Assembly: GCA_046598395.1 (NCBI GenBank)
Contig: JBKJIQ010000026.1
Span: 45,485-109,484, forward strand
Direction of reading: 5' to 3'
DNA from: JAENVU01 sp046598395
Lineage (GTDB): Bacteria > Actinomycetota > Acidimicrobiia > IMCC26256 > JAENVU01
Length of the DNA: 64,000 bases
A model generated the notes under the pieces. It worked only from the letters and a program-made list of their open reading frames with translations, was not told the origin of the DNA and did no database searches. Shown piece after piece: positions 16,560-24,571 of the stretch (the first letter of the stretch is position 1; the number at the start of each line of letters is the position of its first letter). Position numbers and translations under genes: made by a program.

Positions 16560-18110
16560 TCAGATTGCCGCGGTGCGGTCGGCCCAGTACGGGTCGCGCA
16601 ACGTCCGCTTCAACAGTTTCCCCGTGGGCTCGCGCGGCAACTCGTCCATGAAGTCGATCGTGCGCGGCCACTTGAACTTCGCGAGACGCCCCGCCAGATG
16701 TTCCGTGATCGATGTGCGCAACGCGTCATCCGCGACCACGCCTGCTCGCACTTCGATGACCGCCTTGATCTGCTCGCCCATGTCGTCGTCGGGAATCCCA
16801 AAGACCGCGGCGTCCGCAATATCGGGATGCGCGAGAAGTTCGCCCTCGATCTCGGCCGGGTAAATGTTGACGCCACCGGCGATGATCATGTCCGACTTGC
16901 GATCGCAGAGGAACAGGTAGCCCTCTGCGTTCAGATACCCAACGTCGCCGACGGTGAAGAACCCGTCCGCGTCGTGCGAGTCGTCCGTCTTGGAACGATC
17001 ACCCTTGTATTCGAAGTCGGCGGACGCCATCTTCATCCACACGATGCCGGGGGTCCCGGTGGGGCACTCCACACCGTCGTCGTCCACGATCTTGAGTGAC
17101 GAGTTCGGCCACACGGTGCCGACGGTTCCGGGATACTGCATCCACTGGGCTGCCGTCGCGAGGGTGCCGCCGCCTTCGGTTGCGCCGTAGTACTCGATGA
17201 TCGATTCACCCCACCAGGCGATCATCTTGTGCTTCACATCGATCGGACACGGTGCCGCGGCGTGGATCGCCCACTTCATCGAAGAGACGTCGTACTTGGC
17301 GCGTACATCATCGGGAAGTTGCAACATCCGGTGGAACTGGGTGGGCACCATGTGGGTGTGGGTACACCGGTACTTCTCGATGAGCGCCAACGTGGTTTCG
17401 GGATCCCACTTGTCCATGTACACCACGGTGTGGCCAGCGTGGAGTGCGTTGCCCGCGAACGTGGTGACCGCGGTGTGGTAGTTCGGCGAGGTCGAGAGAT
17501 GCACGTTGCCATCTTGGGCACCGATGCCGAACAGCAACAGGAACATCGCGAACAACTCGGACGACACATCGGGGTCGAGCCCACTCAGCGGGCGCTTGAC
17601 GCCTTTCGGTCGACCGGTGGTGCCGCTCGTGTAGTGCATGGCCGCACCCGCAAGCCGATCTTCGGGCATCGTCTCGGGCTGATCGGCGAGGAACGCGTCG
17701 AAATCGCGGAAACCCGGCACCGCACCGATCGCGATCCGTCCATCACCGGGGATGCCGGCCGCATCCGCCGCCGCCACCGCGAGATCGGCGAACCGTTCGT
17801 GGGACACAAACGCCTTGGCGTCGGAGTCCGAGAGGATGTAGGCAATCTCGGGCGGTGACAGCCGATAATTAATCGGCACGTAATACAGTCCGATCTGCAA
17901 CGCGCCGAGATAGACCGTGGCCGGATTCACTCCATTGGGCAGCACTGCGGCCACGGTGTCGCCCGGCACCAGCCCCAGGCTGCGCAGGGCGTGCGCCATC
18001 CGGTTGCACCGGGCCAGCAGGTCGCCGGCGCTGATCTCGGTGCCGTCGGCGTCGACGACCGCCAGCGCGGCCGAATCCTGCTGCGCGTAGTACCAGAAAC
18101 CGCCAGGCAT
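16560..18110 (-). CDS. AMP-forming acyl-CoA synthetase (FadD-like)
   Basis: A 516-residue ANL-superfamily ligase. Motifs in order: AMHYTSGTTGRPKGVKRPL (phosphate loop, about residue 165), YYGATEGGGT (A5), VGDVGYLNAEGYLFLCDRKSDMI (adenylate binding and hinge), and PTGKLLKRTL near the C-terminus with the catalytic Lys. Activates a carboxylic acid to its CoA thioester via acyl-AMP. It heads a four-gene operon with DUF35 and thiolase-fold genes, so it probably activates the substrate that they cleave. The ATG at 18110 has a gaagggaag ribosome binding site. A KstR-type box lies 41-54 bases upstream of the start. Confidence 0.9.
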   Translation of the reverse strand: MPGGFWYYAQQDSAALAVVDADGTEISAGDLLARCNRMAHALRSLGLVPGDTVAAVLPNGVNPATVYLGALQIGLYYVPINYRLSPPEIAYILSDSDAKAFVSHERFADLAVAAADAAGIPGDGRIAIGAVPGFRDFDAFLADQPETMPEDRLAGAAMHYTSGTTGRPKGVKRPLSGLDPDVSSELFAMFLLLFGIGAQDGNVHLSTSPNYHTAVTTFAGNALHAGHTVVYMDKWDPETTLALIEKYRCTHTHMVPTQFHRMLQLPDDVRAKYDVSSMKWAIHAAAPCPIDVKHKMIAWWGESIIEYYGATEGGGTLATAAQWMQYPGTVGTVWPNSSLKIVDDDGVECPTGTPGIVWMKMASADFEYKGDRSKTDDSHDADGFFTVGDVGYLNAEGYLFLCDRKSDMIIAGGVNIYPAEIEGELLAHPDIADAAVFGIPDDDMGEQIKAVIEVRAGVVADDALRTSITEHLAGRLAKFKWPRTIDFMDELPREPTGKLLKRTLRDPYWADRTAAI

Positions 18111-18150
18111 TGCGTCGCTTCCCTTCGATCGGCGCTCTGAGCGGTTGCAG

Positions 18151-18164
18151 TAGAACACGTTCTC
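18151..18164 (-). promoter_or_regulatory. KstR-type operator upstream of the acyl-CoA synthetase operon
   Basis: TAGAACACGTTCTC fits the mycobacterial KstR consensus TNNAACNNGTTNNA at all fixed positions but the last. It lies in the divergent region before the synthetase gene (start 18110). The same core recurs at 20068-20081 and 28545-28558. Confidence 0.65.
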
Positions 18165-18260
18165 GCGCGGTCCGGCAAAGTCGGCCAACTCACTCTTCTG
18201 CACATAAGGAATATCTCGGGACACCAGCCCGAGGGATCCGCGAGTTACCCGAACTGGCCT

Positions 18261-18770
18261 GTGAGACTCATCAGCAACATGAGCCGCATCCGCAACCGCA
18301 TCCGATTCCAAAGCCCCGAAGAGCGCCTCCTCAACGGGTTACTCATTGTGGTCGTCATCACCCTGATTGCCACCGGCGTGTGGAAACTGCGAGATCATCG
18401 AACGGTGGCCACCACCGAGGTCCGCGGCATTCAGGTCACACGTACCGATCCCGAGTTGGATTCGCGCGCTCGCCGGACCACGACCACATCAATCACCACC
18501 ACCAGCACCACGACCGCGCCGTCATTGATCTGGTTCGGCTACGTCCCTCCGGGCACCGCGCCCGCCCCCGGGACCACCACCACCACCACCACCACCGGCG
18601 CGCCAGTGTTCTTCAGCTTCCCTCCGGTGCCGACCACGACGACGACGGGTCCGCCGCTCCCGACCACCACGACCCGGCCACGGCCGACCACCACCACCAC
18701 GACGACTCGGCCCCGACCGACCACGACCACCAGCACGACGACGACCTCGCCGCCGATCGTTCTGGGTTAG
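18261..18770 (+). CDS. Single-pass membrane protein with long Thr/Pro-rich extracellular tail
   Basis: A 169-residue protein with a basic N-terminus, one transmembrane helix (LLNGLLIVVVITLIATGVW, about residues 24-42) and a tail of repeated Thr runs separated by Pro. The DNA here is an ACC/ACG microsatellite (for example 18571-18596), which could vary in length. Such tails act as rigid wall-spanning stalks in actinobacterial surface proteins; no globular domain follows, so the role is unknown. The start may be GTG 18261 or ATG 18279 (MSRIRNR); neither has a clear ribosome binding site. Confidence 0.6.
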   Translation: MRLISNMSRIRNRIRFQSPEERLLNGLLIVVVITLIATGVWKLRDHRTVATTEVRGIQVTRTDPELDSRARRTTTTSITTTSTTTAPSLIWFGYVPPGTAPAPGTTTTTTTTGAPVFFSFPPVPTTTTTGPPLPTTTTRPRPTTTTTTTRPRPTTTTSTTTTSPPIVLG

Positions 18771-18816
18771 GAACCGCGCGTCAACAGGGTTGGCGTGCGC
18801 TCACGGGCGCGCCCGT

Positions 18817-20016
18817 TTAGCTGAGTCGTACCGGCAGGTGCTTGATCCCGTTGATGAGCGTCGAGGCCAAGTGCTCGGGCTTCCCCGCCAGATGCATCTT
18901 CGGCACGCGGGTCAGCATCTCGGAGAACATCACCTTGATCTCCATCTTCGCCAACGCCACACCGAGGCAGTAGTGCGGCCCGCGTCCGCCAAAGGCGATG
19001 TGCTCATTCGGTGACCGCGTCACATCGAACGCCTGTCCATTCGAGAACACATCTTCGTCCCGATTCGCGGCGCCGTACCAGAGCGTGATCTTGTCGTTCT
19101 CCGCGAGCGGCACGCCGCGCAACTCGGTATCGGCCATCACCGTGCGCCGGAAGTACATCACCGGGCTGACGTACCTCAACATTTCGTCGACGAGCGTGTC
19201 GAGCGTCCCGGGAACGTCGGCGAGGACGATCTCCTGCTGTTCGGGGTGTTCCATCAGCGCGAGCATCCCGCCGCTGATCAGGTTCCGGGTGGTCTCGTTG
19301 CCGGCGACCGCGAGCAAGAGCACGAACACGTTGAACTCAACATCCGAAAGACGTTCGCCGTCCAACTCTGAGTTGATCAGTGTGGTGACGATGTCATCCA
19401 TCGGCCGCTCGCGACGCGCGTCGGCAAGCGACTGAGCGTACATGTAGAGCTCCATCGCCGCTTCCATCGATTGCTCGGGCGCGCCCGCGTTGTACTCGGG
19501 GTCCGAGTTGCCGATCAGTCGGTTCGACCACTCAAAAATCTTGTGGCGGTCCTCATACGGGATGCCGAGAAGCTCGGCAATCACCACGAGTGGCAGCTCG
19601 GCGGCGAAGTTCGGAACGAAATCGATCACCTCGTCGTTGCCGATCTGGCGATCGACAATGGTCGTCGCCGCTTCCCGAATATGGGGCTCCATGGCCTTGA
19701 TCACCTTGGGCGTGAACCCCCGCGCCACGAGATTGCGCAACCGGGTGTGTTGCGGCGGATCTTGGTTGAGCATCATCAGCTCGGTGCCTTCGCCTTGGTC
19801 CTCGAGCAGCGCGCCACCACGCGCGGAGGAGAACGTTTTGACGTCTCGCTCGATCGAAATGACGTCGGCGTATTTCGTGCACACCCAGAAGCCGGGCGCG
19901 AACTGCTCGGACGCATGCCAGTAGACCGGCTCGTCGCGACGCAGGCGATCAAAGAAATCATGCGGCGGGCCAGTGATGAAAGTGTTGGGGTCGTCCAGGC
20001 GGACCGCGGTCGTCAC
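18817..20016 (-). CDS. Cytochrome P450
   Basis: A 399-residue bacterial P450. The I-helix contains LAVAGNETTRN (oxygen-activation Thr), the K-helix ExxR is DEMLRYVSP, and the haem loop is AFGGRGPHYCLGVALAKME with the axial Cys about 50 residues from the end. Overall pattern resembles the CYP124/125/142 group that oxidises sterol and branched lipid side chains. Substrate preference is inferred from this and from the KstR-type box in its promoter. The GTG at 20016 has an upstream ctggagg ribosome binding site. A ferredoxin and ferredoxin reductase at 37.6-39.0 kb could supply electrons. Confidence 0.9.
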   Translation of the reverse strand: MTTAVRLDDPNTFITGPPHDFFDRLRRDEPVYWHASEQFAPGFWVCTKYADVISIERDVKTFSSARGGALLEDQGEGTELMMLNQDPPQHTRLRNLVARGFTPKVIKAMEPHIREAATTIVDRQIGNDEVIDFVPNFAAELPLVVIAELLGIPYEDRHKIFEWSNRLIGNSDPEYNAGAPEQSMEAAMELYMYAQSLADARRERPMDDIVTTLINSELDGERLSDVEFNVFVLLLAVAGNETTRNLISGGMLALMEHPEQQEIVLADVPGTLDTLVDEMLRYVSPVMYFRRTVMADTELRGVPLAENDKITLWYGAANRDEDVFSNGQAFDVTRSPNEHIAFGGRGPHYCLGVALAKMEIKVMFSEMLTRVPKMHLAGKPEHLASTLINGIKHLPVRLS

Positions 20017-20067
20017 GATGCTTTGGCCTCCAGTGTCGATGCATTGCCCGCGGGGCGGCCCGCGAAC

Positions 20068-20081
20068 TAGAACACGTTCTA
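20068..20081 (+). promoter_or_regulatory. KstR-type operator between P450 and enoyl-CoA hydratase genes
   Basis: TAGAACACGTTCTA is a full match to TNNAACNNGTTNNA. It lies in the 104-bp region between divergent starts at 20016 and 20121 and could control both directions. Confidence 0.72.
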
Positions 20082-20120
20082 CAAAGCAGGCTAGCCGATG
20101 ACCCCGTAAAGGAGACCCCC

Positions 20121-20933
20121 GTGTCCGAGACGCTCCCGATGAGCACGCAGCACTGCACGGTCGAGCGTGACGGGCACGTGGTGACCCTGACGATGAACCG
20201 CCCCGAAGCGCGCAACGCGCTGAGTCCCGACATGCTCGTCGGGCTCGCCGACGGATTCACCTACATCGACGACACGCCGGAAATTCGCGTGGCGATTCTC
20301 ACCGGTGCCGGCGGTCATTTCTCCTCCGGTGCGGATCTCAAGGCGATGAGCAAGCCATCGGAGAGTGAGCACGTTCGGAACCGCATGGCCGAGGAACCCA
20401 ATCTCCACTGGAAGGCCCTGCTGCGCGACTACCGCTTGACGAAGCCCTTGATCGCCGCGGTCGAGGGCTACGCGGTGGCCGGTGGTACCGAGATGTTGCA
20501 AGGGACCGACATTCGCGTGGCCGGTGAAGGCGCCACCTTCGGCGTCTGGGAAGGCAAGCGCGGACTCTTTCCCCTGGGCGGGTCTGCGGTCCGACTCCCG
20601 CGCCAGATCCCGTACACGATCGCGATGGACATCCTGTTGTCGTCGAAGCCGGTCTCTGCCCACGAAGCACTCCGCATCGGACTGATCGGGCGCGTGGTTC
20701 CCGACGGCACCGCGCTCGACGCGGCCCGCGCCGTCGCGCAACAGGTTGGGGCCTGTGGCCCGCTGTCGACCCAAGCCATTCTGCGCGCCTGGCGGGAAAC
20801 GGAATACCTCACCGAGGCCGAGGCGATGCCGATTCAAGATCGCATCGGGTGGGAGGTCTTCGCGTCCGAAGACGCGCAAGAGGGGCCGCGGGCGTTTTCC
20901 GAGAAACGCCCGCCGAACTTCTTGGGCCGGTAA
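20121..20933 (+). CDS. Enoyl-CoA hydratase/isomerase family protein
   Basis: A 270-residue crotonase-fold protein. MNRPEARNALSPDM, SSGADLKAM (oxyanion-hole strand) and GYAVAGGTEMLQGTDIRVA with the second oxyanion Gly are typical; Glu in GGTEML and in FGVWEGKRGLFP are candidate catalytic acids. Hydrates or isomerises enoyl-CoA in beta-oxidation-like routes. The GTG at 20121 has a strong aaaggag site at about 20108-20114. First gene of a plus-strand operon with a thioesterase and a patatin-like gene (gaps of 4 bp each), under the KstR-type box. Confidence 0.88.
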   Translation: MSETLPMSTQHCTVERDGHVVTLTMNRPEARNALSPDMLVGLADGFTYIDDTPEIRVAILTGAGGHFSSGADLKAMSKPSESEHVRNRMAEEPNLHWKALLRDYRLTKPLIAAVEGYAVAGGTEMLQGTDIRVAGEGATFGVWEGKRGLFPLGGSAVRLPRQIPYTIAMDILLSSKPVSAHEALRIGLIGRVVPDGTALDAARAVAQQVGACGPLSTQAILRAWRETEYLTEAEAMPIQDRIGWEVFASEDAQEGPRAFSEKRPPNFLGR

Positions 20934-20937
20934 GCCC

Positions 20938-21579
20938 ATGAGCGATCAGACCGTCGCCCAGTTCTCGACGCCCCAACGTCAACGCCTCGCGGAGGCGATC
21001 CGCCACCTGATCGACGCCGCGTTGACCATGGAAGACGCCACGGAAGAACAACTCGGCACCGCCGCGGATATGACCGAAGCCGTGGCGCGCCATCTGGGCC
21101 GTGAGCCGCGTGACGATGATCGGGGAACCCGCACTCGGGTGGAATCCGGCGGTACCGATTATCTGCCGCGTTCCCCTCTCGTCGGCGATGTGAGCCCGCT
21201 CGCCCCGCCGATGCAATGGTCGGTGGTCGACGGCGAAGTGCACATGCACGGCCAATACCACGCGGCCTACGAGGGGCCCCCCGGTTACGTCCACGGTGGG
21301 TGGGTTGCGTTGACCTTCGACGAACTGCTCGGAATGGCGAACATTGCGAGCGGCCATCCCGGCATGACGGGTCGCCTCACGGTGCGGTATTTGAAACCAA
21401 CTCCGCTGCATCGCCCGGTGACCTTGCGCGGCTGGACCGAACGCGTCGAGGGGCGCCGCATCGTGGCTCGCGCAGAGCTGTACGTCGACGGCGTCCGGAC
21501 CGCCGAGGCCGACGGCCTCTTCATCACCATCGATTCTCGCCTCGCCGCGCAGTACTTCGGTCGCGACGCGCCAGAATGA
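20938..21579 (+). CDS. PaaI/hotdog-fold thioesterase family protein
   Basis: A 213-residue protein with an N-terminal helical extension and a C-terminal single hotdog domain. YEGPPGYVHGGWVALTFDELLGM holds the HGG motif and catalytic Asp/Glu of PaaI-type acyl-CoA thioesterases, followed by GRLTVRYLKPTPLHRPVTLRG and VRTAEADGLF. Probably hydrolyses acyl-CoA intermediates produced by the pathway of the preceding hydratase. The ATG at 20938 lies 4 bp after the upstream stop. A longer in-frame reading into the hydratase gene is not supported. Confidence 0.85.
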   Translation: MSDQTVAQFSTPQRQRLAEAIRHLIDAALTMEDATEEQLGTAADMTEAVARHLGREPRDDDRGTRTRVESGGTDYLPRSPLVGDVSPLAPPMQWSVVDGEVHMHGQYHAAYEGPPGYVHGGWVALTFDELLGMANIASGHPGMTGRLTVRYLKPTPLHRPVTLRGWTERVEGRRIVARAELYVDGVRTAEADGLFITIDSRLAAQYFGRDAPE

Positions 21580-21583
21580 CGGG

Positions 21584-22531
21584 ATGGCTGGCATTGGACT
21601 CGTACTCGGCGCCGGCGGACTCACCGGTCAGGCGTTCCACGCCGGCGTGTTGGCCGGGATCACCGATGCCGGCGGCTGGGATACTCGCGACGCATCGCTG
21701 ATCGTCGGCACCTCCGCGGGGTCCGCCGTCGGGGCATATCTGCGGCTCGGTCTCGCCGCCACCGACTTCGCCGCCTTTCTCAGTGGCCAGCCGATTTCGA
21801 CCGCCGCCGCCGAACTCTTGGCCGGGCTCGGACCTACCGGTGATTGGACCACGCCCACCGTGGCGCGCGAGTGGAATGCGCCCCATCGCGATCTCGTCGG
21901 GCGCCTGGTGCGCGCGCCGTGGAAAATCCGACCCGAGGCACTGCTGGGCGTGGCGATCCCCACCGGCCGAATCGACACTGAGACCTGGACCGCGGCGCTG
22001 CGGCCGCTCGCCGGATCCGCATGGCCACGCGATCCACTCTGGATGTGCTCGGTGCGCATGGACGACACCCGTCGGGTGGTCTTTGGACGCCAAGATGCAC
22101 CCCGGGTGGACCTCGCCACGGCGATCGGCGCGAGTTCTGCGATCCCCGGCTACTTCGCGCCGGTCACGATTCATGGCCGCCGCTACGTAGACGGCGCGGT
22201 GCACTCGCCCACGAATGCCGACGTCGTGCGGCGCGAAGCCCTCGATCTGGTAATCGTTTCCTCGCCAATGTCCACCTCGCGCAATGCGCCGTTCCGGAGC
22301 CCGGCCCACGCCGCCCGTCGGCACTTCCGCGCCCGCCTCGGTCAAGAGGTCCGCCGCCTCGAGCGTGCAGGTATGACCGTGGTGGTGTTCCAACCGAGCG
22401 TCGCCGATCTCGAGGTCATGGGCGGACGAACCATGGATACGTCTCGGAACGCCGATGTGGTCGCCCAGGTACGCGCCACCACCATGCGTCGAATCGCCGA
22501 GCGGGCACTCCCCACCCCCATCCCTCCCTGA
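21584..22531 (+). CDS. Patatin-like phospholipase family protein
   Basis: A 315-residue patatin-fold protein. The oxyanion loop is LVLGAGGLTGQAFHAGVL at the extreme N-terminus, the nucleophile elbow is VGTSAGSAVGA (Ser about residue 47), and the catalytic dyad Asp is in YVDGAVHSPTNAD (about residue 206). Hydrolyses ester bonds in lipids or acyl-CoA. The position behind a hydratase and a thioesterase suggests a role in releasing or trimming acyl chains. The ATG at 21584 follows the upstream stop by 4 bp. It ends the operon; GC-rich inverted repeats follow. Confidence 0.87.
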   Translation: MAGIGLVLGAGGLTGQAFHAGVLAGITDAGGWDTRDASLIVGTSAGSAVGAYLRLGLAATDFAAFLSGQPISTAAAELLAGLGPTGDWTTPTVAREWNAPHRDLVGRLVRAPWKIRPEALLGVAIPTGRIDTETWTAALRPLAGSAWPRDPLWMCSVRMDDTRRVVFGRQDAPRVDLATAIGASSAIPGYFAPVTIHGRRYVDGAVHSPTNADVVRREALDLVIVSSPMSTSRNAPFRSPAHAARRHFRARLGQEVRRLERAGMTVVVFQPSVADLEVMGGRTMDTSRNADVVAQVRATTMRRIAERALPTPIPP

Positions 22532-22785
22532 GATCCCCCTAAATCGGCACCTTCCGCCCATCAAGGTGGGCCGGCAAACCGGCCGAAATCTTGGCCGTAC
22601 GAGGCGGGTAACGGCGTTCGCCGGTGGAACGAGATCCAGAGTCCGTAGCCGTTCCGGTGGCGGGCCCGATCGGGAACGGAATGGGCCATACGGCCCCTCA
22701 TGTCGCCCCTTCGAATAACCGATAGCACTGCAATACCCATGCATTGTCCGAGGCTCCGACTGAGCCCAGGAGAGGTCATGACACC
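22532..22785 (+). other. 254-bp leader region with inverted repeats before the prepilin operon
   Basis: No open frame with coding character. Hairpin-forming repeats are visible: ggccgg-caaa-ccggcc at 22569-22584, and arms ccgttcc (22649-22655) / ggaacgg (22673-22679). The first could end transcription of the patatin operon or belong to a structured 5' leader. It lacks the paired loops of a GEMM-I (c-di-GMP) riboswitch. Confidence 0.5.
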
Positions 22786-24054
22786 GTGCTGAAGGCGAGC
22801 GAACGCCGAGACCAGGTGAGCCGACCGCTTCGACGCGTTCGCGCGCTCATGGGTGCTGACCAGCTCGGTATGGGTCTGGTGGATCTCATGGTCGCGATCT
22901 CAATCCTCGCGCTCGTCATGACCGGTCTGGCCTTGTCGATCGGCGTCAACTACAAGGCGGTCGCGCTCGCCCGGTCGCGCCAGGTGGCCGAAGCCGCGGC
23001 CAACAAGCGACTCGAGGAACTGCGCGACGTCGACTACGCCTCCATGGCACTCGCCAGCCAGCCCACGCACAGCACCGATCCGGACAGCCCCGACTACTAC
23101 GTCTCCACCGATGGCGTGAACTACGACGTCACCGGCGCCGGTCGGAACGAGGCGTTGATCGTCGCGGCCGGCACCGGACCCGTGGTCCATATCGAAAGTC
23201 CGGTCACGGTGGGTACCACGGTCGTCGACATTTATCAGTACGTCACCTGGGTCGACGACCCTGCGATCGCGGGGACGCAGAACCTCAAACGCCTCAGCGT
23301 GGTCGTGCAGTACCACACGACCCCGACGGTGGGCGGGGTGAAGTTCCTCCGCGAATCGGTGGTGTTGACCAACGGCACCGTGAGCGTCGGCGCATCGGCT
23401 ACCACCACCAGCACAACCACCACCACGACCACCGCGCCGCCATCCACCACGACGACCGCGCCGGCATCGACGTGCGGCAGCTTCGGCGTGGCCGGCAGCA
23501 GTGGGGCCACCACGGGATACACGGCGAGCACGACCGTGACGATCACCATGGCCCTCGGTGGGTGCGGCAGCGCGATCGCAAACTTCTCGAACGACGGCGG
23601 CGCCACGTGGGGGGCCGACGTCACCTACAGCTCGTCGGCCACCACGGTCGCCTGGACCCTCCCGCCCGGCAACGGCATCAAGACCATCTCGGGTCGCGCT
23701 CGCAACGGCTCGGGCGCCCCCTGGTCCTTGGCATCGAACGCCATCATCCTCGACACCACCGCGCCCACCACGCCCGCCACCCTCACGCGCACCGCCTCGT
23801 GCTCGGGCTCCACCCGTACCGTCGTATTGACCTGGGGCGCGTCCACCGACACCTACCTCGTCGGGTACCACGTGTACCGCAGCACCGACGGCGTGAGCTG
23901 GGTGTTGGTCTCCAGCACCAGCGGGCGCACCACCTCAGACGCTCACAACAAGTCACTCACCTCCGTCCGCTTTTACGTGAAGGCCTACGACTCAGCAGGG
24001 AACGAATCCGGTGCATCTCCAACGATCTCACTTTCAAAAAACCAGTGCTCCTGA
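22786..24054 (+). CDS. Prepilin-like surface protein with Thr linker and fibronectin-III domain
   Basis: A 422-residue protein. A basic leader ends in ADQLG, followed by MGLVDLMVAISILALVMTGLAL, a type IV prepilin cleavage/methylation motif with Asp instead of Glu at mature position 5. A globular region of about 140 residues follows, then a Thr-rich linker (TTTTTTTAPPSTTTTAP), an Ig-like region and a C-terminal fibronectin-III-like domain (LTWGASTDTYLVGYHVYRS...FYVKAYDSAGNESG). PilV/minor-pilin-like. The GTG at 22786 is chosen because an aggagagg site lies about 10 bases upstream. The next gene starts inside its 3' end. Confidence 0.75.
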   Translation: MLKASERRDQVSRPLRRVRALMGADQLGMGLVDLMVAISILALVMTGLALSIGVNYKAVALARSRQVAEAAANKRLEELRDVDYASMALASQPTHSTDPDSPDYYVSTDGVNYDVTGAGRNEALIVAAGTGPVVHIESPVTVGTTVVDIYQYVTWVDDPAIAGTQNLKRLSVVVQYHTTPTVGGVKFLRESVVLTNGTVSVGASATTTSTTTTTTTAPPSTTTTAPASTCGSFGVAGSSGATTGYTASTTVTITMALGGCGSAIANFSNDGGATWGADVTYSSSATTVAWTLPPGNGIKTISGRARNGSGAPWSLASNAIILDTTAPTTPATLTRTASCSGSTRTVVLTWGASTDTYLVGYHVYRSTDGVSWVLVSSTSGRTTSDAHNKSLTSVRFYVKAYDSAGNESGASPTISLSKNQCS

Positions 24055-24571
24055 TCGTCGCGCCGGAGACGCCGGCGTGACGATCATCGAGGTCATGATC
24101 ACCTCGGCGATCCTGCTCGTGGTGCTCCTCGCCACGCTCAGCTCCTTCGAGACCGTGTCCAACGCTCAGGCGTACCAGGCCGACCGCACCAAGACCCTCG
24201 ACGACATGCGGGGGGTGCTGAACCGCTTGACGAAGGATCTCCGACAGGCCACCACCGTCGCCGAAGCCTCCTCCACGGCCAGCACCATCACGTTCACGAC
24301 GGCCATCAATGGCGCCAGCACCCAGGTGGTCTATGTCGCGTCCGGCACGAGGTTGACGCGCCAGATCGGCACTGCGCCCGCGTTCACGGTGCTCACGGGC
24401 CTCGCCACCACCAGCATCTTCACCTACGTGAGCGCGGGCTCCCTGACCGGAGTCCAGTGGGTCGAGATGAATCTGCAAGTCACTCCGGCTCGATTGCCCA
24501 CAACCACGCTGGTCCTGGACTCCGAAGTCAACCTCCGCAACCGCACCTCCGCCCTCACCGCAAGCTCATGA
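24011..24571 (+). CDS. Prepilin-like protein (PilW/PulJ-type)
   Basis: A 186-residue protein with the prepilin motif GDAG/VTIIEVMITSAILLVVLLATLSS (Glu at +5) after a basic leader. A long amphipathic helix and a beta-rich domain typical of minor pseudopilins follow. The start is GTG 24011, inside the end of the previous gene (44-bp overlap); any later start would delete the leader. The stop overlaps the next start (ATGA at 24568). It would be processed by a prepilin peptidase, which is not encoded here. Confidence 0.78.
   Translation: MHLQRSHFQKTSAPDRRAGDAGVTIIEVMITSAILLVVLLATLSSFETVSNAQAYQADRTKTLDDMRGVLNRLTKDLRQATTVAEASSTASTITFTTAINGASTQVVYVASGTRLTRQIGTAPAFTVLTGLATTSIFTYVSAGSLTGVQWVEMNLQVTPARLPTTTLVLDSEVNLRNRTSALTASS

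Noticed and set aside
18571..18760. CRISPR-like or regulatory repeat array
   Set aside because: The repeats are ACC/ACG codon runs encoding a Thr-rich stalk, with no spacers.
22561..22640. GEMM-I (c-di-GMP) riboswitch before the prepilin operon, prompted by GGCAAACCGGCCGAAA
   Set aside because: The second conserved block (GGACGCAAAGCC-type) and the tetraloop receptor arrangement are missing, and the first block is explained by a simple palindrome.
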